Source of the DNA: Holothuria scabra | Lineage: Eukaryota; Echinodermata; Holothuroidea; Aspidochirotida; Holothuriidae | DNA length: 64,000 bases | Direction: 5' to 3' | Assembly: GCA_037179385.1 (NCBI GenBank) | Contig: CM074185.1 | Location: 11,956,922-12,020,921 of the forward strand | Notes under the pieces: generated by a model | Databases searched by the model: none | What the model saw: only the letters and a program-made list of their open reading frames with translations | What the model was told of the DNA's origin: nothing | Program-made: the position numbers and the translations under genes | Shown: one piece after another, positions 44,601 through 55,170 of the stretch | How the letters are laid out: the number at the start of each line of letters is the position of its first letter | Numbering within the stretch: position 1 is the first letter of the stretch

Positions 44601-45335
44601 TTATTCATTTTCTTCAAAAAGGCCAAAAACGTTACAATGTTTGCTGCCCTCAATCTTTTCAATAATTCCTTATATTAAATGGGTGTAGTTTGGATCAGAG
44701 AATCTTATAAAGGCATGTTACACACTAAATATACTTTCGATTTATTTATTTTCTTCAAAAAGGCCAAAAACATTACAATGTTTGCTGCCCTCAGTCTTTC
44801 AAATAATTCCTTACATTAAAACAGTGTAGTTTGCTTCAGAGAATCTTATAAAGGCATGTTACACACTAAGTATACTTTTGATTTATTCATTTTCTTCAAA
44901 AACGTTACAATGTTTGCTGCCCTCAATAATTTTAATGATTCCTCCTATCAAATGGGTGTAGTTTGGACCAGAGAATCTTATAAAGGCATGTTACACTCTA
45001 TAGATATACTTTCGATTTATTCACTTTCTTCAAAAGGGCAAAAAACGTTACAATGTTTGCTGCCCTTAAAATTCCAATGATTCCTCCAATAAACCAATGC
45101 AGTTTTAGATCAGAGAACCTTTCATGTCATGTTACACGCTTAACATACTTTCAAATTATTCATTTTCTTCAAATAAGGCAAAAATGTTTCAACGTTGGCC
45201 ACCCTCAGTTTTTGCAATGATTTTTCCTATTAAAAGAATGCAGTTTTTGATCAGAGAACCTTATATGGCCTGTTATTAACTAAATATACTTCCCTTGTAT
45301 TCCCTCCCTTCGAAAAGGGCAAAAACTTTACAATA
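41646..45335. repeat. About 141-bp satellite array, roughly 24 units
   Basis: The unit is marked by AAAACGTTACAATGTTTGCTG, then CCCTCAA.CTTTCCAATAATTCC, ATTAAATGATTGTAGTGTGG, ATCAGAGAATCTTATAAAGG, CACACTAAATATACTTTCC and TTTTCTTCAAAAAGG. Spacing of CGTTACAATG at 42094, 42233, 42374, 42516 and 42657 gives 139-142 bp. The first (41646-41890) and last (after 45000) units are strongly diverged, as expected at array edges. Minus-strand frames of up to two units (47 residues per unit) run through it. Confidence 0.93.
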
Positions 45336-45708
45336 AATGCTACCCTCAAAAACCGGCTGTGCAGGGGGCTTAGCGGGCCTTGACCCCCACCCCCCATTGA
45401 AAGCTGATGGCGGATGTCCGCGCCCTAACCCTAACCAAATTTCTTCCCCCACCCCCATAGGTTCTAAGTTTTTATTTCCTCTCGATAATTCATCCCATTT
45501 GAAATGTCAGAGGTGGATTCAGGGGTGTGGGGGACCGGGGCTCCTTTTCATGTCCCCTTTTAAAGAAGTTATAGTTTTCTTTAATTCATTAAACAAAAAT
45601 AAGGCATTATTCCAACTAAAATCGGCATATGTGATGTGTCATGTTTGCCTAATGACACCCCTCCCCTCCCTCGATTTTTCTCCTTCCTCACATAAAATAA
45701 GCCCTGTG

Positions 45709-45775
45709 TTTTTTTTTTGTTTTTTTTTTTTTGGTTTGTTTTGTTTTTGTTTGTTTGTTTGTTTTTTTTTTTTTG
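45709..45775 (+). repeat. T-rich simple repeat
   Basis: Runs of T separated by G and (TTTG)n. It could be the tail of a retrotransposed sequence read in reverse, but no body was recognised next to it. Confidence 0.85.
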
Positions 45776-45884
45776 CAAATTTCTTATCTTATTGTAGTTT
45801 TTCTTTCTTTTTGTTGATTTAAAGATTCAGTTGCAAAATGGATGCTCAAAATAACAACTTATTAAGATATGCTTACAAGTCCCG

Positions 45885-46454
45885 AGAAAAGCCATTTCTG
45901 ACTGTCTGAGGGGTTGCAATTTTCAAATTTTCTGAGACCAGTTGTGGAGCTCCGCTCAGATAGTATTTCAGACATAGGAGTATGAGGTGGGGAGGCAGCC
46001 CCTCCCCCACCCGTAAAAAGCAAAATCTAAAATGTGGGCAGGATTTTGGAAAAAAATTGGAAAGCCACTTGAGCTTCAAAACTCCTTTTTCAAGATCTGG
46101 GGCGTGACCGAAATCTTTAAAGAGATATGCTTGAAAAAAAGGAAAGAACGTCGTAAGTTCGTAACTGAGGTAAAATGTTCATACAAATTGAACAAAATTC
46201 CAAGAAGTCGCTGTACACATTCGGGGAGTAAAAAGAGCTATTTTTCGTGAGTTTTACTTCACAGTAGGCCTATTTTACAACACAGTGCCCGAAATTGTCG
46301 AACATCCAGATTCTTTCAAGCATTTGCCCGAAATGGAAAAAGTATCATAGTAAGGATAACATAGTTACGAAAAATTAAAGAGATAAAAAAAAAATCGCGA
46401 CACATTTGGGAAGCCTGTGGCTTAAAAGAAACAATTATTCTTGAGCCTGTTTTT
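45885..46454 (+). repeat. Large diverged repeat family, copy A, left part
   Basis: Colinear with about 51600-52290: GGAAAGCCACTTGAGCTTCA against GACAGCCATTGAGTTTTAAA; ATTCCAAGAAGTCGCTGTAC against ATTCCAAGACTTAACTACAC; CACAGTGCCCGAAATTGTCG against CACAATGCCCAATATGGTCG. It opens with the CAATTTTCAAATTTTCTGAG module. The copy resumes after the insertion, at 49872. Confidence 0.6.
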
Positions 46455-46490
46455 AGTTGCGGTGCCTGCCTTGCAGGCAGCACCGCAACT
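46455..46490. repeat. Perfectly nested 36-bp palindrome at the left tip of the insertion
   Basis: AGTTGCGGTGC and GCACCGCAACT pair as an outer stem, and TGCCTGC with GCAGGCA as an inner stem. The outer arm equals the inverted end at 49860-49871. Confidence 0.8.
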
Positions 46491-49400
46491 AATGCAGTTA
46501 CTATCGCGATGTCAATTTCTGACTTTTCCGGCACTTTATTTCTATCTCCTTCTAGATGCTTTGTGGTATCGAAATACGGTTTAGTGCAATTTGTAGGGAT
46601 GGTACTTCTCTTTCGTGTTTTTAAGTTTTGGTGTAAATATGATTTTCATGAGAGTGTAAAATGGGGGTTTTTTTCACGTAAAATTTGGAAACGTGTTCTA
46701 TTTTTAGTAACAATCTTGCGGAAAAACCAGGTCCGTGTGTACTCTGGGGAATAATATGTTGTTTAATTTAACACAGCGCCATCATTTTGGTTGTTTTGTT
46801 TTTAATTCATCGAGGTGTTTAGTGAATTTTGAGTATTTATATGAGGATTTCTTTGTAGAGATTTATTCTTTTCAAGTGACATGGTCGGGGTTGCTGTGGA
46901 GTAAAAAGTTCGATAGTTCAGAGGAGTTTTGTTCACTGTTTTTTTCATAAAGTAAGTTTCTGTTGGAGGGAAACATTGTTATTGGTAGGTAAATATTATT
47001 TGTATGAGATGGCTCGTATTAATATTTGTGTTATATCAAGGTGTCTGGTTATGGTAAATTTGTTATTTTAAAGTTTAAAATTATGTGGAGAATATAACAA
47101 TGCCCAAGAAGGGCCGTTCAAAGATTTTTTTTTTTTTTGTAGAAAGGAAAGGTTGGCAACAAAGAAAAAGAAAGTATGGGGGTGAATTTCAAGATAAAAG
47201 TTATGAAGGGGAGAAAAATGATGATGTCAGAGTTGGGATCAAACAAAAAAAGGCTCTAGTGGATATGAAAAGAATCAGAGGTGTGATGATGGGGAAAGTA
47301 GGGAACATGACGATCGTGATGTATTATTTATACGTTCCGAAAGATCTACATGTACATTTTATTTTTTCGTTGTTGTGGGTGGTAATTGTTTTTTTTTTCG
47401 GTGTTTGGCATTATTGGTTACAGGGAAGATGATCATCTTTATTTAAGACAAGTCATTGTAAGTTCATTATGTACCTCTCCACATATTTACACCACGAGTT
47501 GCCATTGCTCAGAAGCTCCACTAAAGAAGAATGCTTAAAAAACCAAATTCAGAGGGAATGTTCTTGGGGATATTTATACATTTAGGGAGAAGAGCACATC
47601 ATAAGATGGAGAAGTGTTAACATGACCACATAGTTTAATGTAAAGAGTTGTCACGGTAGGGTTTTAACATGCTCATTCATATCTCGTTTTATATTTGTAT
47701 GTGATGAGAGCAACCTTTTTTATTACGCTGGGCGGTGATCTGTTTGAGATATTGGGAAGAGGTCTGCATGAATGAAGGTTTTGCACAATCATTCAGGGAC
47801 TGCTTTGGGTCTTCAGTTGGGGGAGAAGCCCTTGAAAACCAACTGATTTGGTCTTTTTTAAGGCCATGGATAGTTCATCTCTTGTCAAAAATGTGTTGAT
47901 TTTGAAATGGTTATTTAAAACTTTGAGGGAGCCATATGACAGTTTGGCTTTCCTTTTTTACTTGAGGAAGCAAAGACATCCCTTGCCTTCTCCGGGATTT
48001 ACGTCACTGTAAAACAATTAAAAATGATTGCCTTATCATTTTTTTATATTTATGTTAAACGAACGTAAACGTTAAATTTGGACCGTTTGTAGAGGGTTCA
48101 GATTGTTAGCTTACACAACGAAGTTTTGAACAGGTACAAGAAAATTCGCAATTGTAAATTTTTAGCCAGGTGGTTCATTTCGTAAACGGTAAAGTAGCAA
48201 GACACTTATTTATAAGCTAGTTATGCTCTTTTTTGTTATGCCACTGGCTGTGGTGTTATCAGCGAAACGTTTATTTTTCATGAAGTCCGTTTTTTCTTTG
48301 AAAGTGATTTGTTGAGCTATTGCATGAAAGAGTGGTTGGAATGATGAAATTTGTCTTTTACGGACTTTTTACTGGACAGTGCAGTCTTATTCATAGACCT
48401 GGCTTTCTTATTGCTTTTAAATATTTTAGGTTATCGTTTGATCAGTTGCGAGTCGTGGCCATACATAAACTTGCTATATTATTATTTTTATTAGAAAAAG
48501 AAATGCATGGAAATTATTAAAACAATTTTTATATAGTGCAATGGCAACAGTTTTGTTCCGTAGTAAGAAGTCACTGTCAGAAAGGCGACAACAAGTTCTT
48601 GATACAGAGTGTAGGAAGAAGCGAGACTGTTTAATGATGTGATGACAGACGAATCGCAGCTAATAGTTATAAACTAGGGACATCGATATTTTTGGTATTC
48701 GGGTTTCATGAAGGGACGTATAGATGTTGCAATTTATCTTTTATGATTTGTAAGTGATTGATTCGGTTCTCTGATTTGTGGAGGTCAACGTCGTTCAAGT
48801 GTCTATACATTACTAAACTAAGAAGTTACAGGCGAAGGGTTAGTAGTGACGTATGTGTGCGGGATTAATATAAATTGGAGAAACAGTGACAATAGGCCTA
48901 AGGCTAGAGTGAAATATCATCATATTAACATTTATGTTGAGAGAATGTAGGTGTAAGTAACGCTGACAAAGGAATTTTTACTTTGCTGTTTTATATTTTT
49001 TTATTTTATTTCATCATTTGTAAAGATTATGGTAAATCTGAGATATCGACATTTCTTTTGATTCTCGTTAACTTGTTATTACATGTTACTTACAACAATT
49101 TTTTATTAGGAAAGCTGAGAGTAAACTTGGTGCGGAGCGCACAGAACTTTTTAAAAACCATTAATCTTTAAAAATTCTTTATGTTCAACATTGGAATTTT
49201 TTCCTTTTGTTCATTAACATAAATCCATCTTCAACCAAGTGACTACAACGTTACTGTCATGTATATACAGACTCATTATCGTTTTCAACATTACGTCATA
49301 ACAGTGTACTCCACCTGTATTCACTAAACAGCTAAACAAATGGCATGTTTTTCCTTATTAACTGCACTGCTTAAAATACAATTTTGACTAACGTCTGTTT

Positions 49401-49871
49401 GGTCGAATGGTCTGTCTTGAGCCTTTGCGGCTTTACCATCTTTTATCAGAAACCCTCATGCTGTACAAGGAGTTACTAAGGAGCCGGGACATTAGGGATA
49501 CCTTATATTGAATGAACAAGCAACAGCTTGTAAAGGACGTTTGAAATGTTACCTGATGTGACGTTTTGCTCTTTCTACAGTTCTAAATCAACTGCTGTAT
49601 CATCTTTTCCTGATTTACTGTCAACTATGAGTTCAAAATGAGCAAACCTCATTATACCGGCAATCGTGTATTTCTTTGGTGTGTTACACGTTCCACCTCA
49701 ACCACATTTCTAAAGTGAATGAACAATGTTCCTGGATTACAAGTGTGGAACTTAACTTAGCTGCTATTGGGCAAAACACAATACAAGTATTTTGGAATGG
49801 TATTTTTGTCCCCCTAAAATATAAAATCACCTTTAAACTACAAAACGACTTGGTTTGTCGGCACCGCAACT
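46455..49871. mobile_element. Unidentified 3.4-kb insertion with short inverted ends and strong strand skew
   Basis: Ends AGTTGCGGTGCC (46455) and GGCACCGCAACT (49860-49871) are exact inverses, and the flanks on both sides continue the repeat family seen uninterrupted at 52290-52400, so an insertion is supported. The left tip is doubled into a hairpin (46455-46490). From about 46530 to 49150 the plus strand has roughly two to three G per C; from about 49190 the bias reverses for some hundreds of bases. Frames include 46509-46754, 46735-46950, 47085-47432 (basic N-terminus MPKKGRSK, then a hydrophobic C-terminal segment with VVIVFFFGVWHYW) and a 33-codon ATG frame at 48541. None resembles a transposase, polymerase or integrase I know. 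No target-site duplication was seen. Confidence 0.5.
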
Positions 49872-50840
49872 CGTCTAGACGTTCGTCTTGTTTAATCTTG
49901 TGTAACACAATAACCGAAATGGCCGATAATTTTAATAGCTTCAAATCTTTGCCGAAAAACACAAGACGCTATATTTAAAGTACAATTTTCATTGAAAATA
50001 AAAAAAAATCTGCGACACATTTGGGTAGAATGTGAAAAAAAGGTTTTCATTATCCCAGCTTCATACTGTAGTCTTGCAAAAATTGCCCGAAATGGTCAAA
50101 TATACGGGCAAAGTTAAAAAAATGCTGGGACGTTTTCAATTGCCAAATTAATTCAGCGGATAGACAGGAGGGTGTTCAGGCGCCCAAAAGTTTGACATGT
50201 ATCCTGCTCTAGAGCCAAATACCGGCAATGGTTATGACAATCGGGTAATTTTTTTTTTCTATACTTTAATGATGCAGTGTGAGAATGTCTTCCCATAAGT
50301 CTGCTTGAAAACATTTAAACACACCTTGTAACGTGACAATTCTGTCAATAAGAGTTTCTTATAAAAGACAAATCATTTACTTCATTTTATCATCCTATGG
50401 TAGTGGTACATTTTATCTGATTCTTCTGATCAAAATAGCGACTGCTAAGATCCCCATAGGCCTACATTTTTCAAAAGTAAAATCATATATAGTCGGAACG
50501 TCGGGCAACCATTTTTTCAATATATATTGAATTTACCCAAGAGTCGCAGTAGAGTAAAATTCATTAGCATGTTTTCAAGTCCGTTTTGTATTTTTTCCCC
50601 GAAAATATGCGGGACCATTTCATCGATTGGTAGTGATACATTTTATCTGGTAATTTTCTGATAAAATAGAGACTGCTTAGATCCCCCTATAAGCCTGGGA
50701 AATGTAATTTTCTACTGTCTGAGAAGTGCGAGTTTTCAAATTTTCTGGACGCTCCGCGCTTTCACTGTTTAACGGGCAGAATTACATTTTTTGGGCAAAA
50801 ATCTTCTGTCCCCAAACTGAAATGATCCCCTACGCCTATG
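49872..50840 (+). repeat. Large diverged repeat family, copy A, right part
   Basis: Colinear with about 52360-53220: GTTTAATCTTGTGTAACACA against GTTTTAGTCTTGCACACTTT; AACACACCTTGTAACGTGAC against AACCCACCTTGTAACGTGAC; AAGTAAAATCATATATAGTC in both. Near its end lies the TTTTCAAATTTTCTGGACGC module (about 50732) and a CTACGCCTATGG border. Confidence 0.65.
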
Positions 50841-51169
50841 GACTTAAAATACGTTGAAAAAAGAGATTGAGCTATGGTGGGAGAGGGACCAGGCTAAATA
50901 GCCGTAGAGGTTCTGTGTCCTTTTTCACGACCAAGGAGTCTTGATTTTAACCCTTTCAGTCAGCGCTGAGAATCACCCACACAGCAATGCAACTGAGGTT
51001 GCTTTAGCACTCAGCAACTTAATTTTCTTTCCTCTGCCTCATGCTCGGCTATACCACTCTATTCATTCGACTTCCGGAAGTTTTGTTCTTGTGCATCCTC
51101 ATCCCTGCTCTCTCACTGAAACTTCCCTCATTTCACTGTGACACTATGTTAACAGGGCTGGAGGACTCG

Positions 51170-51415
51170 AGTCCGGACTTAAGTCAGCTTTTTGGCTATG
51201 ACTCTCTGGACTTGGACTCAGGCTCTTTGGACTTGGACTTGGACTTAAGCTTGGATTCGAAGTCGATTACATCAAGTCCAGTCCATTTTTCGTCACATTT
51301 TTTATTTTCCTAAATCAGTCGAAGGCACAACACTCAGCATGTGGACTGCAGAACACTGGCATCTGGCTTGGACTTGGACTCGGACTTAAGCTTATGTACT
51401 TGGACTCTGACTCTA
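51170..51415 (+). repeat. Degenerate GGACTT hexamer tracts
   Basis: Two clusters (51170-51265 and 51366-51415) of GGACTT/GGACTC words. They give an acidic frame (SLDLDLDLSL) that I regard as a microsatellite product rather than a gene. Confidence 0.65.
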
Positions 51416-51589
51416 TTTTGTTACTTATTGCAATGGTGGCGCCAAACGAGCGAGGGTCTGGGGCTATGCCCCGTCAAGAAAGCCTGCCCCGGTCGGTCTT
51501 CAGTCTCCCCTCCCTTCGATGATCTTTAGATTTTGTTTTCTGTAGAGAACACCGTATTCTTCATGGAAACTCTCAAAATTCCCAATTTT

Positions 51590-53220
51590 TCTCACGAAAA
51601 TCCATTTTTTCAATACTGCAATATAAGCTCCAGAGTTTCAAACATTCTGAAAACAAAGTCAAAATATTTCCCATTTTTACCGTACGACAAAACATGATAC
51701 CTCAGCCCGCCTTCAGTATTGATTTTGAGCAGATTGATCTTCAATACTGAAGACTTAGTCTTCCAGTTCTCCTCTGCAAATGACTTTACTTCTTCAAAAT
51801 TTCTGCATAAAATTCTTTCAATATACTTAGGCGTACAAGACGGGGAGGGGTCACGGTAGACAGACTGCTCCCCCCCCCCCAAAAAAAAAATGGCAAAATT
51901 TAAAATTCGGAAAGAAATTGGGGAAATATTCGGACAGCCATTGAGTTTTAAAAACTTGAAACTGTTTTAATTACAAGAATAACTCCGAAGCGTACTCGAA
52001 ATCGTGAAAAAATATGTCCGAAAAAAAAAGGAAAACATTTTTAGGGTAAAATTTTCATAAAAAATCAGAAAGATTCCAAGACTTAACTACACAGTCGGAT
52101 AGGCCAAAGAAAAAAGCTATTATTCGTTGGCTGTACTTCAAAGTCAACACAATGCCCAATATGGTCGATCCAAATTCTTTCAGACATACATTTCTCCAAA
52201 TAAGAAAAGGTATACAGTCTCTACCATTTTCATGAATAATTCATGAATTCATTAATATAATAAAGCGACGTATAAGGGAAGCCTGAAGGGGCTGAAAATA
52301 AAGAATGATTCCTCAGCCTCAGTGAGCCATCACAGTCTGTTGGTTTTAGTCTTGCACACTTTCATGCCCAAGATGGCCACTTATCTGAATTCTTTCGAAA
52401 CTTGGCCCGAAGAATAGCAAAAAACGCTTCATTCTAAGAATAATTTTAAAAAATAGTAAAATGATTACAAAGATTTGTGGCAAATTCAGGTGGCTTACGC
52501 AAAAGTGATTTCTCAGTTCTACTTCATATTGTAAGTAGTCATAAAAATCTTTGGCCAAAATGGTAAATATTCCGGCGAAGGTCGAAAAAGGGGGTGCTGG
52601 GTTTTCACCAAATAATGGGAGTGTGTTCAGGTAGGTCTCATGCAGTGCCCAATGGTTTGCCATCTGTCCTTCCCCGACAGCCGAATTCGAGCAACGTCAA
52701 TGAAAACCGAACAGGCTGATTTTAGTTAAACATAATGATAACAGGTATTTTCAGAGAGTCTCGGGAGTCTGACTGAAAATTCATTTTAACCCACCTTGTA
52801 ACGTGACATATCTCAAAGACGTTGGAAGTAAAATCATATATAGTCCCGACTTCGGGCATTCACATCAAAAATTCCATCAATTCAGTTATCTTACAATTGA
52901 ATAAAAACAAAAGTCGCAATATATGTATGCATACAATTCCGCTTAACATTGAAGAGAGAGAAGAGACCATTTTATCTAATGTTAATGGTACTATCTTTTT
53001 TTTATCTGAAAATTTTCTGATCACTTAGCAAGTTGTTTTTTTTTTAATAAAGTGGTACTCAAATTGCACAGGCACACTCCAAATAATGACTGATATATTT
53101 CTAGTTACAAACTTGTGAAATGCCATTTCCAGGTGTCTTGAGGGCTCAATTTTTGCAAAATTTTCTGTACGCTCCTCGTCAAACGATAGCGATACCCCCC
53201 TTAGATTGTGTTTTGATCGA
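51590..53220 (+). repeat. Large diverged repeat family, copy B
   Basis: Uninterrupted relative of copy A. It supplies the reference for the empty site of the 3.4-kb insertion, because its sequence runs straight from CCTCAGCCTCAG to the TTTTAGTCTTGCACAC block that lies on the two sides of the insertion in copy A. It ends with an AAATTTTCTGTACGCTCC-type module near 53155. Confidence 0.6.
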
Positions 53221-53654
53221 ACACTGTTCTTAACCGTTGGTAGAACAGTGAATGCTTACAAATCATTATTCGTTAAGCGTTCAGTCTATTTCGTTCAATA
53301 TTAGGCATGTTATGAATATGCATTTTTCTATCACATAGCAAGTTGCTGCGTTTTCTGTTGAAGTGAAAATTCTATTGAAAAAAACTGTCATAAAACAACT
53401 TTTCTCAAATATATCATGTTTTTCAAATATTTGTTATAAATGGCAAAAGATTATCCGGAACATGCTAATTTCGGTGGATGCTCCGTACAATAGAAAAACC
53501 CAAGCCACTTGAACTTCTGTCAATCCCCCTCCCGCCCCCCATTCTTCTTAATTTTGCTCTTGACAGGGACATCACTTAATAAAAACCCCAGATTTTTCAA
53601 TATCACCTCACCAAATGGAAAACATCTTCTCTCATTAAATTCCAACGTATTCCG

Positions 53655-53806
53655 CACAGTGAAATTCCTGTTTAACAGTGCGCATTAACTGAACATTATT
53701 TGAAAATTAAGAGCTCTTTAATTTTCAGATAATGTTCAGTTAATGCGCTCTTAATTTTCAAATAATGTTCAGTTAATGCGCACTGCTTAACAGGAATTTC
53801 ACTGTT
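53655..53806. repeat. Long near-perfect hairpin with 59-nt arms
   Basis: Arm 53655-53713 (from CACAGTGAAATTCCTG) is the inverse of 53748-53806 with about three mismatches. The 34-nt centre repeats part of the right arm (AATTTTCAGATAATGTTCAG), so the structure grew by partial duplication. A further fragment (TGTTAAACAGTACGCAT) follows at 53818. Confidence 0.85.
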
Positions 53807-54459
53807 CGGAAAATTCTTGTTAAACAGTACGCATCAGCCCCAAAAGTTTTTGGTCAAATGTACATTTTCGTCCAAGAGCCAGTATCGTATCTGTCGGGAG
53901 AAGGGGGAAGGTGGGCAAAGTGACTCCCGCCCCCTCCTCCGACTGGTTCGACCTGGAAAATCAGCTCAATCCACCAGTCTGAAAAGGGGGAAATTTAAGA
54001 AAAGAAGAAAGGGAGAAACGGAAAGAAACTGAAAAGAAGACGAGTGAAAGGGAAACAGATTATTTAGCTTCAGACAGGCTTCCACAAATTCTTTTTTCGT
54101 TACTTGTCCATCAGGCAAGCTGTTCATTTAGTCTCCTTGTCCGCATGCATATCTGTTTGCGTACTTTTGATACTTTGATACTTTTTGATTGTGGAAACTT
54201 TCCTTGGGCATACTTGCCAGTGCCCGGTGGCTGTACGACATTGAGCAGTGTACTAGTCCGAGTAATTCTTACTTGTCCCAGACCGTGGGGCGTGTAATTT
54301 GGCGGAACCTGCTTCAGATGTTCTGACCCTTTTCTTAAAACCCGTGGAGGTTTCAAGTGAAATTCCGCTTGAATGTACGTCAGTTCAAAGTATAGAAAGT
54401 TCTTGATAGTTGTTTTTAGCAATTCTCGTCGTTTTTTAACTGTAGTCAGCCAGCCAGCC

Positions 54460-54570
54460 AGTCAGTTACATAAAGTTACGGCCCAGTTCCCAACCAATTG
54501 ATTCAAGTCGAGTCAGCCATTGCCTTTTGTCCAGTTGTGGCTCACTGGCCCATTTGATCCTATTCCGGTT
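54460..54570 (-). mobile_element. tRNA-derived SINE, copy 3 (3' part)
   Basis: On the minus strand it reads GGGCCAGTGAGCCACAACTG, then CTCGACTTGAATCAATTGG and TTGGGAACTGGGCCGTAA, colinear with the body of 12445-12672. The tRNA-like head is missing. Confidence 0.6.
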
Positions 54571-54579
54571 CAATTTTAA

Positions 54580-55170
54580 CAGGACATTTTTAGAGTGTAC
54601 GAGTGTTTCAATCCTTTCAAAAATTTGTCTGAACATAACAACGCATTTTAGAAAAATCAAAACGATTACAACAATCGCTACTCATTCGAGCAGCTTAAAA
54701 AACAGTTATTTCTCGGCCTCACTTAATAGTCTTGGTCAACACTTTGCCGGAAATGGCAGAAGATTCGGGCGACTCTTGCAAACATGCTCTGAGATGATTC
54801 CAACTGCCAGAGTGTACGGGAAGGCGGTAGTGGACACGTGTATACATATGCTAAAAAAAAATCCGCAGAAATGTTAGTGGTACATTATATTTGGTAATTT
54901 TCTAATCATTTTGGAGGCTAATTTGCTCATTTTCAAGTAGTTAAAGTGAGAATGCAAAAGAAAACTCAAAGTAACGACTGCTTAAATCTATTCACAAGCC
55001 TGGGATGCCATTTCCGGCCATCCGAGTGTCGCATTTTTTCAAATTTTCTGTACCTCCACGTCAGCTGACGGTGGCACTACGGACAGAATTATAAATTTGG
55101 GCACAAGTTTGGGCACAAATCGTGCAGAAAAATCTCAAGTCTCCAATCTGAGATGCTTCTATACGCCTGT
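54580..55170 (+). repeat. Large diverged repeat family, copy C
   Basis: Shares with copies A and B the blocks AACACTTTGCCGGAAATGGC, GTGGTACATTATATTTGGTAA, TAACGACTGCTTAAATCTAT, AGCCTGGGATGCCATTTCCGG, TTTTTCAAATTTTCTGTAC and the border TATACGCCTGTGG. Confidence 0.6.

Noticed and set aside
41646..45335. CRISPR-like appearance of regular repeats
   Set aside because: Units are 141 bp with no distinction between short repeat and variable spacer, and the context is a eukaryotic satellite.
51041..51313. Acidic SLDLD-repeat frame
   Set aside because: Produced by degenerate GGACTT hexamers; composition is explained by the simple repeat.
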